Assembly (NCBI GenBank): GCA_036378175.1
Contig: DASUWY010000012.1
Span: 33,382-97,381 of the forward strand
DNA: 64,000 nt
Reading direction: 5' to 3'
DNA from: Thermoleophilaceae bacterium
GTDB taxonomy: Bacteria > Actinomycetota > Thermoleophilia > Solirubrobacterales > Thermoleophilaceae
Below are positions 8,759 through 16,406 of the stretch, one piece after another (position 1 is the first letter of the stretch; every line of letters starts with the position of its first letter). The notes below the pieces were generated by a model, which saw only the letters and a program-made list of their open reading frames with translations, was not told the origin of the DNA and did no database searches. The translations under genes and the position numbers were made by a program.

Positions 8759-10305
8759 GTCCCAGCCACATCGTCGCCCTGGTCGTAGCTGTCCTGCTGC
8801 TCGCCTTCGTGCTGGTGCGGCGCAAGCAGCTCGCGGGCGAACGTTTGGTGGTCGGGCTGGTGGTTGCGGCGGGCCTCGCGGTGTACGGGAGCGGCGTGCT
8901 CGCGCACGTGAACATCCAGAAGGGCATCGAGGATCTGGCGAAGGCTCTCGGTCCGTGGACGTACGCGCTCGTGGGCTTCATGGCCTTCGCCGAGACGGGC
9001 GCGTTCGTCGGGCTCGTGGCTCCCGGCGAATTCACCGTGCTCCTGGGCGGCGTGATCGCGGGCCAGGGCACGATCAACATCTTCGTGCTGATCGCGATCG
9101 TGTGGGTGTGCACGCTGTCGGGCGACAGCCTCAGCTTCTTCCTGGGGCGCCGGCTCGGGCGCCGCTTCCTCGAGAAACACGGACCGAAGGTGCGGATCAC
9201 GCCCGAGCGGCTCGCCCAGGTGGACGAGCACTTCAAGAAGCGGGGCGGCGCCACTGTGCTCGTCGGCCGCTTCATCGGCTTCGTGCGGCCGATCGCGCCG
9301 TTCGTGGCCGGCACGTCGGGGATGCAGTACCGGCGCTTCATCCCCTACAGCATCCTCGGCACCGGCATCTGGGGGCCGGGGCTGTGCGTGCTCGGCTTCA
9401 TCTTCTATCGCTCGTTCGACCAGGTGACGAAGATCGCCGGGCGCGCCACGCTGATCTTCAGCCTCGTGATGGCCGTGGGCGTGGCGATCTGGTGGGCGCG
9501 CAAGAAGCTCCGCGATCCGGCGGAGCGCGCACGGCTCGAGGCGTGGGTGGAGGGGAAGCCGGTGATCGGCCCGCTGTGGCGGAGGCTGCTGAAGCCCGCC
9601 GTCGCGTTCATCGCGCCGCGCCTGCGCTTCCTCGGCGAGCGGCTCACGCCCGGAGCGCTCGGGCTCGAGTTCACCACGGCGCTCGCGGTCACCGCGGTTG
9701 GCCTCTACGTCTTCATCGCGTACGCGATCACGCTCGGCGGCGACCCGAGCATGCTCACCCCGGCGGACAGCTCGCTGCTCAAGCTGGCCGACCGCACGCG
9801 CACCTCGGGGCTGGTGGACGTGGTGAAGGTCTACACGAACCTCGGCTCCTCCCCGGTGGTCGGGTTGTTCGTGGCGATTTCGGTTGTGGCGCTCGCCCTG
9901 CGGCGGCGTCCGGTGGAGCTGGCGGCGCTGCTCGTGGGCTTCGTCGTGCTCCTGATCGCGGTGACGGCGACCAAGGCGGGCGTCGACAGGCCGCGCCCAC
10001 CGCACAAGCTCGTGCACACGCTCGGCGCGAGCTTCCCCAGCGGACATTCTGCGTACTCCACCGCGTACGTGGCGATGGCGGTGATCGCCTGGCGGGTGAT
10101 CCCGGGCTTCACGCGGCGTCTGCTCGTCCTGCTCGGCACGATCCTCGTGGTCGTCTCGGTCGGCATGTCGAGGCTGTACCTGCGCGCCCACTACTGGTCG
10201 GACGTCGCCGCCGGATGGGGCCTCGGCTTCGGTATCTTCGGGCTGTGCGCCATCGTGGCGCTCGTCGTCCTCTACATGCGCGACACTGCCCCAGCGAGGA
10301 CCTGA
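8755..10305 (+). CDS. DedA-PAP2 fusion membrane protein
   Basis: 516 residues. Residues about 1-245 form a DedA/SNARE-associated membrane domain: F-A-E-T-G-A-F-V-G-L-V-A-P-G-E near 78, G-D-S-L-S-F-F-L-G-R-R near 122, and G-R-F-I-G-F-V-R-P near 170. Residues about 310-505 are a PAP2 phosphatase with all three motifs: K-A-G-V-D-R-P-R-P near 406, S-F-P-S-G-H-S near 427, and S-R-L-Y-L-R-A-H-Y-W-S-D near 471. DedA proteins move polyprenyl phosphate or phospholipids across membranes and PAP2 enzymes dephosphorylate undecaprenyl-PP or phosphatidic acid, so one polypeptide may both flip and dephosphorylate a lipid carrier (inference). Similar fusions exist (LssY-like). Overlaps ispE by 4 nt. Confidence 0.92.
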   Translation: MSPSHIVALVVAVLLLAFVLVRRKQLAGERLVVGLVVAAGLAVYGSGVLAHVNIQKGIEDLAKALGPWTYALVGFMAFAETGAFVGLVAPGEFTVLLGGVIAGQGTINIFVLIAIVWVCTLSGDSLSFFLGRRLGRRFLEKHGPKVRITPERLAQVDEHFKKRGGATVLVGRFIGFVRPIAPFVAGTSGMQYRRFIPYSILGTGIWGPGLCVLGFIFYRSFDQVTKIAGRATLIFSLVMAVGVAIWWARKKLRDPAERARLEAWVEGKPVIGPLWRRLLKPAVAFIAPRLRFLGERLTPGALGLEFTTALAVTAVGLYVFIAYAITLGGDPSMLTPADSSLLKLADRTRTSGLVDVVKVYTNLGSSPVVGLFVAISVVALALRRRPVELAALLVGFVVLLIAVTATKAGVDRPRPPHKLVHTLGASFPSGHSAYSTAYVAMAVIAWRVIPGFTRRLLVLLGTILVVVSVGMSRLYLRAHYWSDVAAGWGLGFGIFGLCAIVALVVLYMRDTAPART

Positions 10306-10308
10306 CCG

Positions 10309-10533
10309 ATGACCAGCCTCTCACCCACAACCTGGGCTCTGATCGGCGCCGGCGCCGTGGCGCTCGTGGGCTACAGCGTGTTCATCCTCGCGCCGGCGTG
10401 GGCGTCGTACGGGCGGGTGTGGGAACGGCTCGCGGCGAGCTTCCTCACGCTGTTCATGCTCGTCACGCTGCTGGGGGTCGGAACCGGGATCGGCTTCGCG
10501 ATCGTGTGGTTCTACGACCAATACGCGGGCTGA
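10309..10533 (+). CDS. Small two-helix membrane protein
   Basis: 74 residues with two predicted membrane helices (about 8-29 and 43-67) joined by a short loop containing a basic Arg pair; no recognised domain. It starts 3 nt after the DedA-PAP2 stop and is therefore probably the last gene of that operon. No catalytic motif is visible. It may be an accessory subunit of the preceding transporter-like protein, but this is only positional inference. Confidence 0.75.
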   Translation: MTSLSPTTWALIGAGAVALVGYSVFILAPAWASYGRVWERLAASFLTLFMLVTLLGVGTGIGFAIVWFYDQYAG

Positions 10534-10566
10534 GCCCGGCGATCGCACCGAAGGTTCCTGCCTGAG

Positions 10567-10581
10567 CCCCCTATACGGGGG
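10567..10581 (+). other. Short CCCCC-TATAC-GGGGG hairpin
   Basis: A 5-bp GC stem with a 5-nt loop lies 33 nt after the preceding stop codon; an outer 6-bp arm pair (TTCCTG 10555-10560 / CAGGAA 10588-10593) can extend it. It may end the ispE-DedA operon transcript. No T-run follows. Otherwise 10534-10677 shows no gene. Confidence 0.4.
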
Positions 10582-10677
10582 TCAATCCAGGAATGTTGAC
10601 GCGAGCTATCCCAGGTGGCTGTTGCGAGGGAACAGCCAATTGGGATACCAGCCCCACCTCGGGTCCTGCACCTCACT

Positions 10678-10710
10678 GCTGCCTGTTCGGCCAACCCCCG
10701 AACAGGCAGC
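10678..10710. promoter_or_regulatory. Perfect 13-bp inverted repeat before the PucR-type gene
   Basis: GCTGCCTGTTCGG and its exact reverse complement are separated by 7 nt. The right arm ends 6 nt before a TAAACT -10 box (10717-10722), itself 7 nt before the ATG at 10730. The repeat therefore covers the spacer/-35 zone of the predicted promoter, a good place for a dimeric repressor or autoregulatory operator. An RNA hairpin is less likely because the predicted start site lies downstream. Confidence 0.6.
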
Positions 10711-10729
10711 CCCGCCTAAACTGCTCCCC

Positions 10730-11983
10730 ATGCCGCCAGCCGAGCAGCGCACCGAAAGCGCTGCAAATCCAGCATTTCTAGAGGCCGTCGCCGATGTGTC
10801 GGAGGCGGTTGAGTCTGGCGCGGGGCTGCCGGCCGTGGCGCGCGCGGTGTCGAAGGCGCTGAATGCGAGCGTGGCCGTGGTGGACGCGTCGGCGAACGTG
10901 CTCGCCGTGGCGTGCGCGTCGCCTGACGACGAGCGCGCTGTGCTCTCGAGCGGCGACATCCTCGAGCTGCGGGTGGCGGACGTGAGTGCGGGGCAGCTGC
11001 GCTACCGCGCGCGTGGCGAAGCTCCGCCGGCTGCGCTGCTCAGGCTGCTGGGCGCGCTGATCGCGCAGGAGGTCGAGCGCTCCAAGGCGCCGGGTCGAGC
11101 GAGCGAGGCGGCGGCCGCCGCGTTCATCTCGGACGTGCTCGATCGCCGCGTCACCGACCGCGAGAACATCGTCGCGCGCGGGAACGAGCTCGGGATCGAC
11201 CTCGCGGGCGGCGGCAGCATGGTCGTCCTCCGCGCGCTGCCTCTACAGCCGACCGAGGGCGACTGGCGCGCGCGGGTCTTGAGCGTGGCCGAGCGAGGGG
11301 TGCGCACGGTCGAGCGCGGCTATCTCGCGGCCTGGGTCGAGCTCCGCACCTGGGGCCGCGCGCAGCACGACGCGGAGCTTGTGGTGGCGCTCCCGGGGGC
11401 GGACCCCGAGCTCGCCTCGCGAGCCGTCCACGCGATGCGGCAGGAGCTCGAGGCGAGCATGCCCGGTTTCATGGTCGCGGTTGCTCGCAGCCGCCCGGCG
11501 GCCGACCCGGTGGACCTCCACCGGGCGGGCGCGGAGGCATTCCTCGCCGCCAATGTGGCCGTAGCGCAGGGCATGCCCGAGCTGGCGTTCGAGGAGACGG
11601 GCGCCTACCGGCTTCTGCTCCCCGCGATGGTGGAGGACCCCGAGGAGCTGCGGCGTTTCCACGAGGAGACGGTCGCCCCGCTTGTGGTGTACGACGAGCA
11701 GTACGAGACCGAGCTCGTGCGCACGCTCGAGACGTTCCTCGATGCGGATGGCAACGTGGCGCAGACGGCGCAGCGTCTCTACACGCACCGCCACACGGTC
11801 CGCTACCGGCTCGAGCGCGTGAAGGAGCTCACCGGGCTCGACGTCGCGTCCACCGATGGGCGCGAGCGGCTCGGGCTCGGCCTGAAGGCCATGCGGGTTC
11901 TCGGCATCCTCGCTCCGCATGGGCCGGCCACGGAGCCGGGCGCCGAGGCGGGGCGGGTTCCACGTGAAGAGAAGGACCGCTGA
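10730..11983 (+). CDS. PucR/CdaR-type transcriptional regulator
   Basis: 417 residues from the ATG at 10730; an earlier in-frame ATG (10622) lies upstream of the 13-bp palindrome and gives residues with no family pattern. The middle (about 130-320) resembles the GGDEF-like/CdaR regulator region, and residues 337-370 are the PucR-type helix-turn-helix: G-N-V-A-Q-T-A-Q-R-L-Y-T-H-R-H-T-V-R-Y-R-L-E-R. A variable N-terminal sensor-like region precedes. Such proteins activate genes for purine, sugar-diacid or amino-acid use. TAAACT sits 7 nt before the ATG with no Shine-Dalgarno, suggesting a leaderless mRNA. The target is unknown. Confidence 0.85.
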   Translation: MPPAEQRTESAANPAFLEAVADVSEAVESGAGLPAVARAVSKALNASVAVVDASANVLAVACASPDDERAVLSSGDILELRVADVSAGQLRYRARGEAPPAALLRLLGALIAQEVERSKAPGRASEAAAAAFISDVLDRRVTDRENIVARGNELGIDLAGGGSMVVLRALPLQPTEGDWRARVLSVAERGVRTVERGYLAAWVELRTWGRAQHDAELVVALPGADPELASRAVHAMRQELEASMPGFMVAVARSRPAADPVDLHRAGAEAFLAANVAVAQGMPELAFEETGAYRLLLPAMVEDPEELRRFHEETVAPLVVYDEQYETELVRTLETFLDADGNVAQTAQRLYTHRHTVRYRLERVKELTGLDVASTDGRERLGLGLKAMRVLGILAPHGPATEPGAEAGRVPREEKDR

Positions 11984-12032
11984 CCCCCGCGCGACTTCCG
12001 TCGGCCAAATGCGTTAGAACCCTGTTGAACCA

Positions 12033-12177
12033 ACCTTGCTGAACCGCTGCCACCGCTCTCGGTGGTGACGGCGGCCGGGGGACCCAGTTCGTCGGGGCGA
12101 ATCGTCAATCGCGACGTAGCGCGACTCTTTCCGCGCGAGCCCGTCAGCTAACCCCGGAAGCGCTGACGAAAGAGAGA
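12033..12177 (+). ncRNA. c-di-AMP riboswitch (ydaO/yuaA type)
   Basis: The leader of the NlpC/P60 gene carries the conserved ydaO blocks in order: GGGGGACCCA...GGGGCGAATC in the 5' half (about 12077-12102) and the diagnostic GTCAGCTAACCCCGGAAGCG block near 12143-12162. CGTCAGC and GCTGACG pair around the latter, and CTCTTTC (about 12125) pairs with GAAAGAG. In actinobacteria this class controls cell-wall hydrolases and resuscitation factors, usually switching expression off at high c-di-AMP. Ends are approximate. Confidence 0.9.
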
Positions 12178-12184
12178 TTGGCAC

Positions 12185-12943
12185 ATGAGAAAGGCTCCCT
12201 TGGGGCGCGCATGGCTCGCGTGCGCTCTGACGGCCCTGATGGGATTGGCGCTCGCGCCCGCCGCGTTTGCGCGGTTTGGCGACTCGACTCTGAGGAAGGG
12301 CTCCCGAGGTCACGACGTGAAGGTGCTCCAGTCGTGGCTCACGCATCTCGGCTATCGCACTTCGATCGACGGGGTGTTCGGGCCGGGCACGCTGCGATCG
12401 GTGCGCCGCTTCGAGCGCCACGAGAACCTGACGGTGGACGGGATTGTCGATCCGCCCGAGGAGGCGCTGCTGCGCAAGCGGATGCAGGCGCTCGCCTCGA
12501 ACCCCACTCAGCCGAGCGATCCCGTGCCCGGCGAGAAGGCGGTGATCTCGAGCGATGGGCACACCGCACAGGCGCCGGCAGACGCTCCGGTGGAGGTGCA
12601 GGAGGTGATCTCGGCGGCGAACGAGATCACCCACGACCCCTACCGCTACGGCGGCGGACACGGCAGCTTCAACGACACCGCGTTCGACTGCTCGGGCGCC
12701 GTGAGCCACGCGCTGCACGGAGCCGACCTCGTCACGCGTCCGCTCGACTCGAGCGACTTCGAGAGCTGGGGCTCGGGCGGCCGGGGTAAGTGGATCACCG
12801 TGTACGCGAATTCAGGCCATGCGTACATGGTCGTGGCGGGCCTGCGCTTCGACACCTCGGGTAGCGGCGAGAGCGGCCCCCGCTGGCGGACCACCCGGGC
12901 ATCCACGAGCGGCTACGTGGTGCGCCACCCGGCCGGCCTGTAG
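12185..12943 (+). CDS. Secreted peptidoglycan-binding NlpC/P60-like hydrolase
   Basis: 252 residues. Signal peptide about 1-30 (basic start, long hydrophobic core, A-F-A end). A PG_binding_1 domain follows (G-S-R-G-H-D-V-K-V-L-Q-S-W-L...D-G-V-F-G-P-G-T-L), then a Pro-rich linker and an NlpC/P60-like papain-fold domain with F-D-C-S-G near residue 168 and S-G-H-A-Y near 210 as the Cys/His pair. It is expected to cleave peptide cross-links in peptidoglycan outside the cell. The upstream c-di-AMP riboswitch ties it to osmotic and wall homeostasis. Confidence 0.9.
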   Translation: MRKAPLGRAWLACALTALMGLALAPAAFARFGDSTLRKGSRGHDVKVLQSWLTHLGYRTSIDGVFGPGTLRSVRRFERHENLTVDGIVDPPEEALLRKRMQALASNPTQPSDPVPGEKAVISSDGHTAQAPADAPVEVQEVISAANEITHDPYRYGGGHGSFNDTAFDCSGAVSHALHGADLVTRPLDSSDFESWGSGGRGKWITVYANSGHAYMVVAGLRFDTSGSGESGPRWRTTRASTSGYVVRHPAGL

Positions 12944-12957
12944 CGCTCCGAAAAAAC

Positions 12958-12997
12958 CTGGCGCCGCTGCATCTCGCGGGAGAGGTGGCGGCGCCAG
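12958..12997. terminator. 10-bp GC inverted repeat after the NlpC/P60 gene
   Basis: CTGGCGCCGC and GCGGCGCCAG are perfect partners around a 20-nt loop, starting 15 nt after the stop codon. A run of six A's sits directly before the left arm, so the classical hairpin-plus-T-run reads on the minus strand; on the plus strand it is a hairpin without a T-run. It probably ends the hydrolase mRNA before tRNA-Gln. Confidence 0.6.
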
Positions 12998-13038
12998 ACC
13001 AATCCCTGCGGCCCGCCGCTACGCTCCTCCCGACCACT

Positions 13039-13110
13039 TGGGGAGTGGTGTAATCGGCAGCACGCAACACTTTGGATGTTGAAGTTCTGGTTCAAGTCCA
13101 GGCTCCCCAG
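13039..13110 (+). tRNA. tRNA-Gln (anticodon TTG)
   Basis: 72 nt. Acceptor TGGGGAG pairs with CTCCCCA; anticodon arm CAACA-CTTTGGA-TGTTG gives anticodon TTG; T arm TCTGG-TTCAAGT-CCAGG. Discriminator G; CCA is not encoded. An HNH gene begins 54 nt downstream on the same strand. Confidence 0.95.
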
Positions 13111-13164
13111 CTCACCTGGATTGTTAGCGCTTCCGTCCGCTCGTCAGGCGAACATACGTTCGCT

Positions 13165-13902
13165 ATGGCACGGTATGACGAGCCAACGCTGAGACGGGTA
13201 ATTGCTGAGTCGTTCTCGTTCAGCGACGCGCTGAGACGGTTAGGTCTCCGGGCGGCGGGTGGTAATCACGCCACCATCAAGAAGTACGTGGAGTTGTGGG
13301 GAATCAGCACCTCGCACTTCAACTACGACCGTGCGCCCACGCACCTCCTGCGAGCTCGGACTCCGCTCGGCGAGATCTTGGTCGAGCGCTCCACGTATCA
13401 CCGCGGACATCTCAAGCGGCGGCTCTACGAGGAGGGAATCAAGCTGCCGCGCTGCGAGATGTGTGGGCAAGGCGAAGTCTGGAAGGGCCGCCCGATGGCC
13501 CTCATCCTCGACCACATCAACGGAATACCCAACGACAACCGTCTCGAGAACCTTCGCATCGTCTGCCCTAACTGCGCGGCGACCCTCGATACGCACTGCG
13601 GTCGCAAGAACCGCCTTCAGCGCGCGCGGCGCGGTTGCCTCCGATGCGGCACCGAGTTCGTGCCTGCCAATCGCAGGCAACGCTACTGCTCTCGATTCTG
13701 CGGCCAGCGGTGGGATAGGTCTGGCCGTGGGAGACCGGAGACGCGAAAGGTCGAGCGCCCACCCTACGAACAGCTCATGGCCGAGATAGCCGCCACGAGC
13801 TACCTCGCGGTCGGGCGGAAGTACGGCGTGTCGGACAACGCGATCCGGAAGTGGGTTCGGCAGTACGAACGGGAGCGGAAGAGCGGGACGGATGGTCACT
13901 GA
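13165..13902 (+). CDS. HNH endonuclease domain protein next to tRNA-Gln
   Basis: 245 residues. N-terminal helical region (S-F-S-D-A-L-R-R-L-G-L) looks like a helix-turn-helix. The centre is an HNH nuclease with C-E-M-C-G, then D-H-I-N-G-I-P-x-D-N-R-x-E-N-L-R and C-P-N-C-A, holding the catalytic His/Asn and four zinc cysteines. A second zinc finger follows (C-L-R-C-G...R-Y-C-S-R-F-C), and a C-terminal HTH motif (Y-G-V-S-D-N-A-I-R-K-W-V) ends the protein. Such HTH-HNH-HTH proteins occur in phages and as free-standing homing-type genes. Base composition is somewhat less GC-rich than neighbours by eye. Position right behind a tRNA suggests arrival by transfer. ATG preferred; no strong Shine-Dalgarno. 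Confidence 0.85.
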   Translation: MARYDEPTLRRVIAESFSFSDALRRLGLRAAGGNHATIKKYVELWGISTSHFNYDRAPTHLLRARTPLGEILVERSTYHRGHLKRRLYEEGIKLPRCEMCGQGEVWKGRPMALILDHINGIPNDNRLENLRIVCPNCAATLDTHCGRKNRLQRARRGCLRCGTEFVPANRRQRYCSRFCGQRWDRSGRGRPETRKVERPPYEQLMAEIAATSYLAVGRKYGVSDNAIRKWVRQYERERKSGTDGH

Positions 13903-13966
13903 TCCCACTCCTGGCTCCGCCGCCGGCGAACCTACTCCAAGCCGACGCTCGGCTACGCTCCGCTCG

Positions 13967-15364
13967 ATGGCCAAGCCCACCGTCCTGATCATGGCCGCGG
14001 GACACGGCACCAGGATGCGTTCGTCGCTGCCGAAGGTGCTGCATCCGGTCTGCGGCCGACCGATGATCCACTGGGTGATCGAGGCTGCGCAGCGCGCTGG
14101 CGCCAGCCGCATCGTCTGCGTCACGCGGCCCGGCGAGGGCGTGGCGGAGGAGCTGCCCGAGGGCGTGGAGGCTGCCGAGCAGACCACGGGCGAGGGCACC
14201 GGTTCGGCGGTGCTCGCCGCGCGCGACGGCATCACCTCCGACGCGACGGTGGTCGTCCTCTCCGGGGACCACCCGCTGATCTCGGCGGACCTGATCGCGT
14301 CGCTAGTGAACCGCCACGAGAAGGAGAGCGCCGCCGCCACGCTGCTCACCACCGACCAGATCGATCCGGCCGGCTACGGCCGCGTGATCCGCGCGGCGGA
14401 CGACTCGGTGGCGCGCATCGTCGAGACGAAGCATCCGGAGAACGTGCCGCCGGAGGAGCTGCAGATCCGCGAGATCAACATCGGCGCCTACGCGTTCCAG
14501 GCGGGAGCCCTGTTCGGCGCGCTCGACTCGGTGAACGAGACTGGCGGCGAGCGCTACCTCACGGGCGTCTTCCCCGTGATCAAGGAGAATGGCGGGCGCA
14601 TCGCCGCCGAGATGACCGGAGACGTTCTGAGCTCCATCGGCGTGAACACTCGGGCGGATCTGATGGAGGTGGAGCGCCACTTGTCCCAGCGGCTGATCGA
14701 GGAGCACGCGTTGAACGGCGTGACCTTCGCATCGCCGCAGACGACCACGATCGAGGCCGACGTCCAGATAGGCGAGGACACGGTGATCGGCCCCGGGGTG
14801 ACGATCCAGGCCGGCACTCGCATCGGAAGCGGCTGCGATGTCGGTCCGCACACCACACTGATCAATGCGCGTTTGGGAGACGGCGTCTGGGTAGCCCATT
14901 CGTACCTCGTCGACTGCGAGGTGGAGAACGGCGGCAGGATCGGCCCGTTCGCCTACCTGCGCCCCGGCACGGTCGTTCGCGAGGGAGCCAAGATTGGCAC
15001 GTTCGTGGAGGTGAAGAACTCGGACATCGGCCGCGGGACCAAGGTTCCGCACCTCTCCTACCTCGGCGATGCCGACGTGGGGGAGCAGGCAAACATCGGG
15101 GCCGGAAACATCACCGCGAACTACAACGCCGCCACTCGCAAGAAGAGCCGCACGAAGATCGGAAATCGCGCGAAAACCTCGGTCGACACGTCGTTCGTGG
15201 CCCCCGTTAGCGTCGGCGACGACGCGTACACTGGTGCCGGGTCCGTCATCACCGAGGATGTCCCCGATGGCGCTCTCGGAATCGCTCGGGCTCGGCAGAA
15301 AAACGTCGAGGGCTACGCCAAGCGAAAGGAACAAGAGGCGTCAGATGAGCAGCGTGGAGACTGA
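13967..15364 (+). CDS. glmU: Bifunctional GlmU (GlcN-1-P acetyltransferase / UDP-GlcNAc pyrophosphorylase)
   Basis: 465 residues. N-terminal nucleotidyltransferase: M-A-A-G-H-G-T-R-M near 9-17 and P-K-V-L near 22, G-D-H-P near 102. The C-terminal left-handed beta-helix carries the acetyltransferase site with H-L-S-Y-L-G-D-A and N-I-G-A-G-N-I-T-A-N-Y; the usual Y-D-G is Y-N-A here. Both reactions feed UDP-GlcNAc to peptidoglycan. The ATG is 7 nt after a TACGCT box, consistent with a leaderless start; the upstream in-frame codons lack family similarity. The 3' end overlaps prs by 20 nt, so the pair is one operon. Confidence 0.95.
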   Translation: MAKPTVLIMAAGHGTRMRSSLPKVLHPVCGRPMIHWVIEAAQRAGASRIVCVTRPGEGVAEELPEGVEAAEQTTGEGTGSAVLAARDGITSDATVVVLSGDHPLISADLIASLVNRHEKESAAATLLTTDQIDPAGYGRVIRAADDSVARIVETKHPENVPPEELQIREINIGAYAFQAGALFGALDSVNETGGERYLTGVFPVIKENGGRIAAEMTGDVLSSIGVNTRADLMEVERHLSQRLIEEHALNGVTFASPQTTTIEADVQIGEDTVIGPGVTIQAGTRIGSGCDVGPHTTLINARLGDGVWVAHSYLVDCEVENGGRIGPFAYLRPGTVVREGAKIGTFVEVKNSDIGRGTKVPHLSYLGDADVGEQANIGAGNITANYNAATRKKSRTKIGNRAKTSVDTSFVAPVSVGDDAYTGAGSVITEDVPDGALGIARARQKNVEGYAKRKEQEASDEQRGD

Positions 15365-16385
15365 GTCGCGCCCCCTCGCCACGAGCCTGCCGTTTGGCTA
15401 CGACAAGCGGCTGATGATCACCGCCGGCCGGGCCAGCCGCGAGCTCGGCGCGAGCATCGCCGAGAAGATGGGCGTCGGCCTCACGGACGCCGGGCTCAAG
15501 ACCTTCACCGACGGTGAGGTGTACTGCCGCTACAGCGAGTCGATCCGCGGCGCCGACCTCTTCATCGTGCAGTCAATCGCCGGCAACCCCCGCGAGGCCC
15601 TCACTCCGAACGACGCGCTGATGGAGCTGCTCATCATGGTGGACGCCGCGGTGGGCGCGTCCGCGCATCGCGTGATCGCCGTCACCCCCTGGTACGGCTA
15701 CTCGCGTCAGGACAAGAAGTCCGCGCCGCGCGAGCCGATCACGGCGCGACTCGTGGCGCGCATGCTCGAGTCCGCCGGCATAGACCGGCTCGTGACGATG
15801 GACCTCCACGCTGGCCAGTTGCAGGGCTTTTTCCAGAAGCCAGTCGACCACATGACGGCGATGAACATCCTGTCCCAGTACGTCAAGGACCAGCTCGGTC
15901 CCGCGTCGGACCTTGTGATCATCGCCCCGGATGCGGGCCGCGTGAAGCTCACGCGCAAGTTCGCGGAGAAGGTCGGGACCGAGTACGCGCTGCTCGAAAA
16001 GGAGCGCCCCGCGCAGCAGGTCGCGGAGATCGGCTACGTGATCGGCATCGAGAACGTGCGCGGCCGCCGCGCCGTCATCGTCGACGACATCATCGACACG
16101 GGCGGCACGCTCGCCGCCGGCGCGCGCACCGTCATGGAGTCCGGCGCAAGCGAGGTGTACGCCGTCGCCACCCACGGCCTCTTCTCGGGGAACGCGTTCC
16201 AGACGCTGTCCGAATCGCCGCTCTCCGGGATCCTCGTCACGGACACGGTGCCACTCCGCGACGGTGCGCCCGAGGGCCTCGTCCGCGTGCTGACCTGCAG
16301 CGACATCCTCACCGACAGCGTCCGTCAGATCTTCACGGACGGCTCGGTGTCAGAGATCTTCGCCGGCGAGAACCAGCTCTTCTAG
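15345..16385 (+). CDS. prs: Ribose-phosphate pyrophosphokinase
   Basis: 346 residues. PRPP synthetase hallmarks: F-x-D-G-E near 46, the PRPP-binding V-D-D-I-I-D-T-G-G-T-L near 245, flexible loop R-Q-D-K-K-S-A-P-R-E-P-I near 120, and M-D-L-H-A-G-Q-L-Q-G-F-F near 150. It makes PRPP from ribose-5-P and ATP for nucleotide, His and Trp synthesis and for decaprenyl-phosphoribose in some actinobacteria. The start overlaps glmU, the standard actinobacterial glmU-prs arrangement. An N-terminal extension of about 15 residues over the E. coli enzyme is usual in this phylum. Confidence 0.95.
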   Translation: MSSVETESRPLATSLPFGYDKRLMITAGRASRELGASIAEKMGVGLTDAGLKTFTDGEVYCRYSESIRGADLFIVQSIAGNPREALTPNDALMELLIMVDAAVGASAHRVIAVTPWYGYSRQDKKSAPREPITARLVARMLESAGIDRLVTMDLHAGQLQGFFQKPVDHMTAMNILSQYVKDQLGPASDLVIIAPDAGRVKLTRKFAEKVGTEYALLEKERPAQQVAEIGYVIGIENVRGRRAVIVDDIIDTGGTLAAGARTVMESGASEVYAVATHGLFSGNAFQTLSESPLSGILVTDTVPLRDGAPEGLVRVLTCSDILTDSVRQIFTDGSVSEIFAGENQLF

Positions 16386-16406
16386 ACCCGGCCCGTGGCC
16401 CGCGGC

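Noticed and set aside
13903..13966. Duplicate of the tRNA-Gln 3' end after the HNH gene as an att site
   Set aside because: Only a short imperfect match (CCTGGCTCCGCC) is seen, too weak to claim.
16386..16406. Terminator between prs and the ABC1 kinase gene
   Set aside because: The 21-nt convergent gap has GC-rich sequence but no convincing stem.
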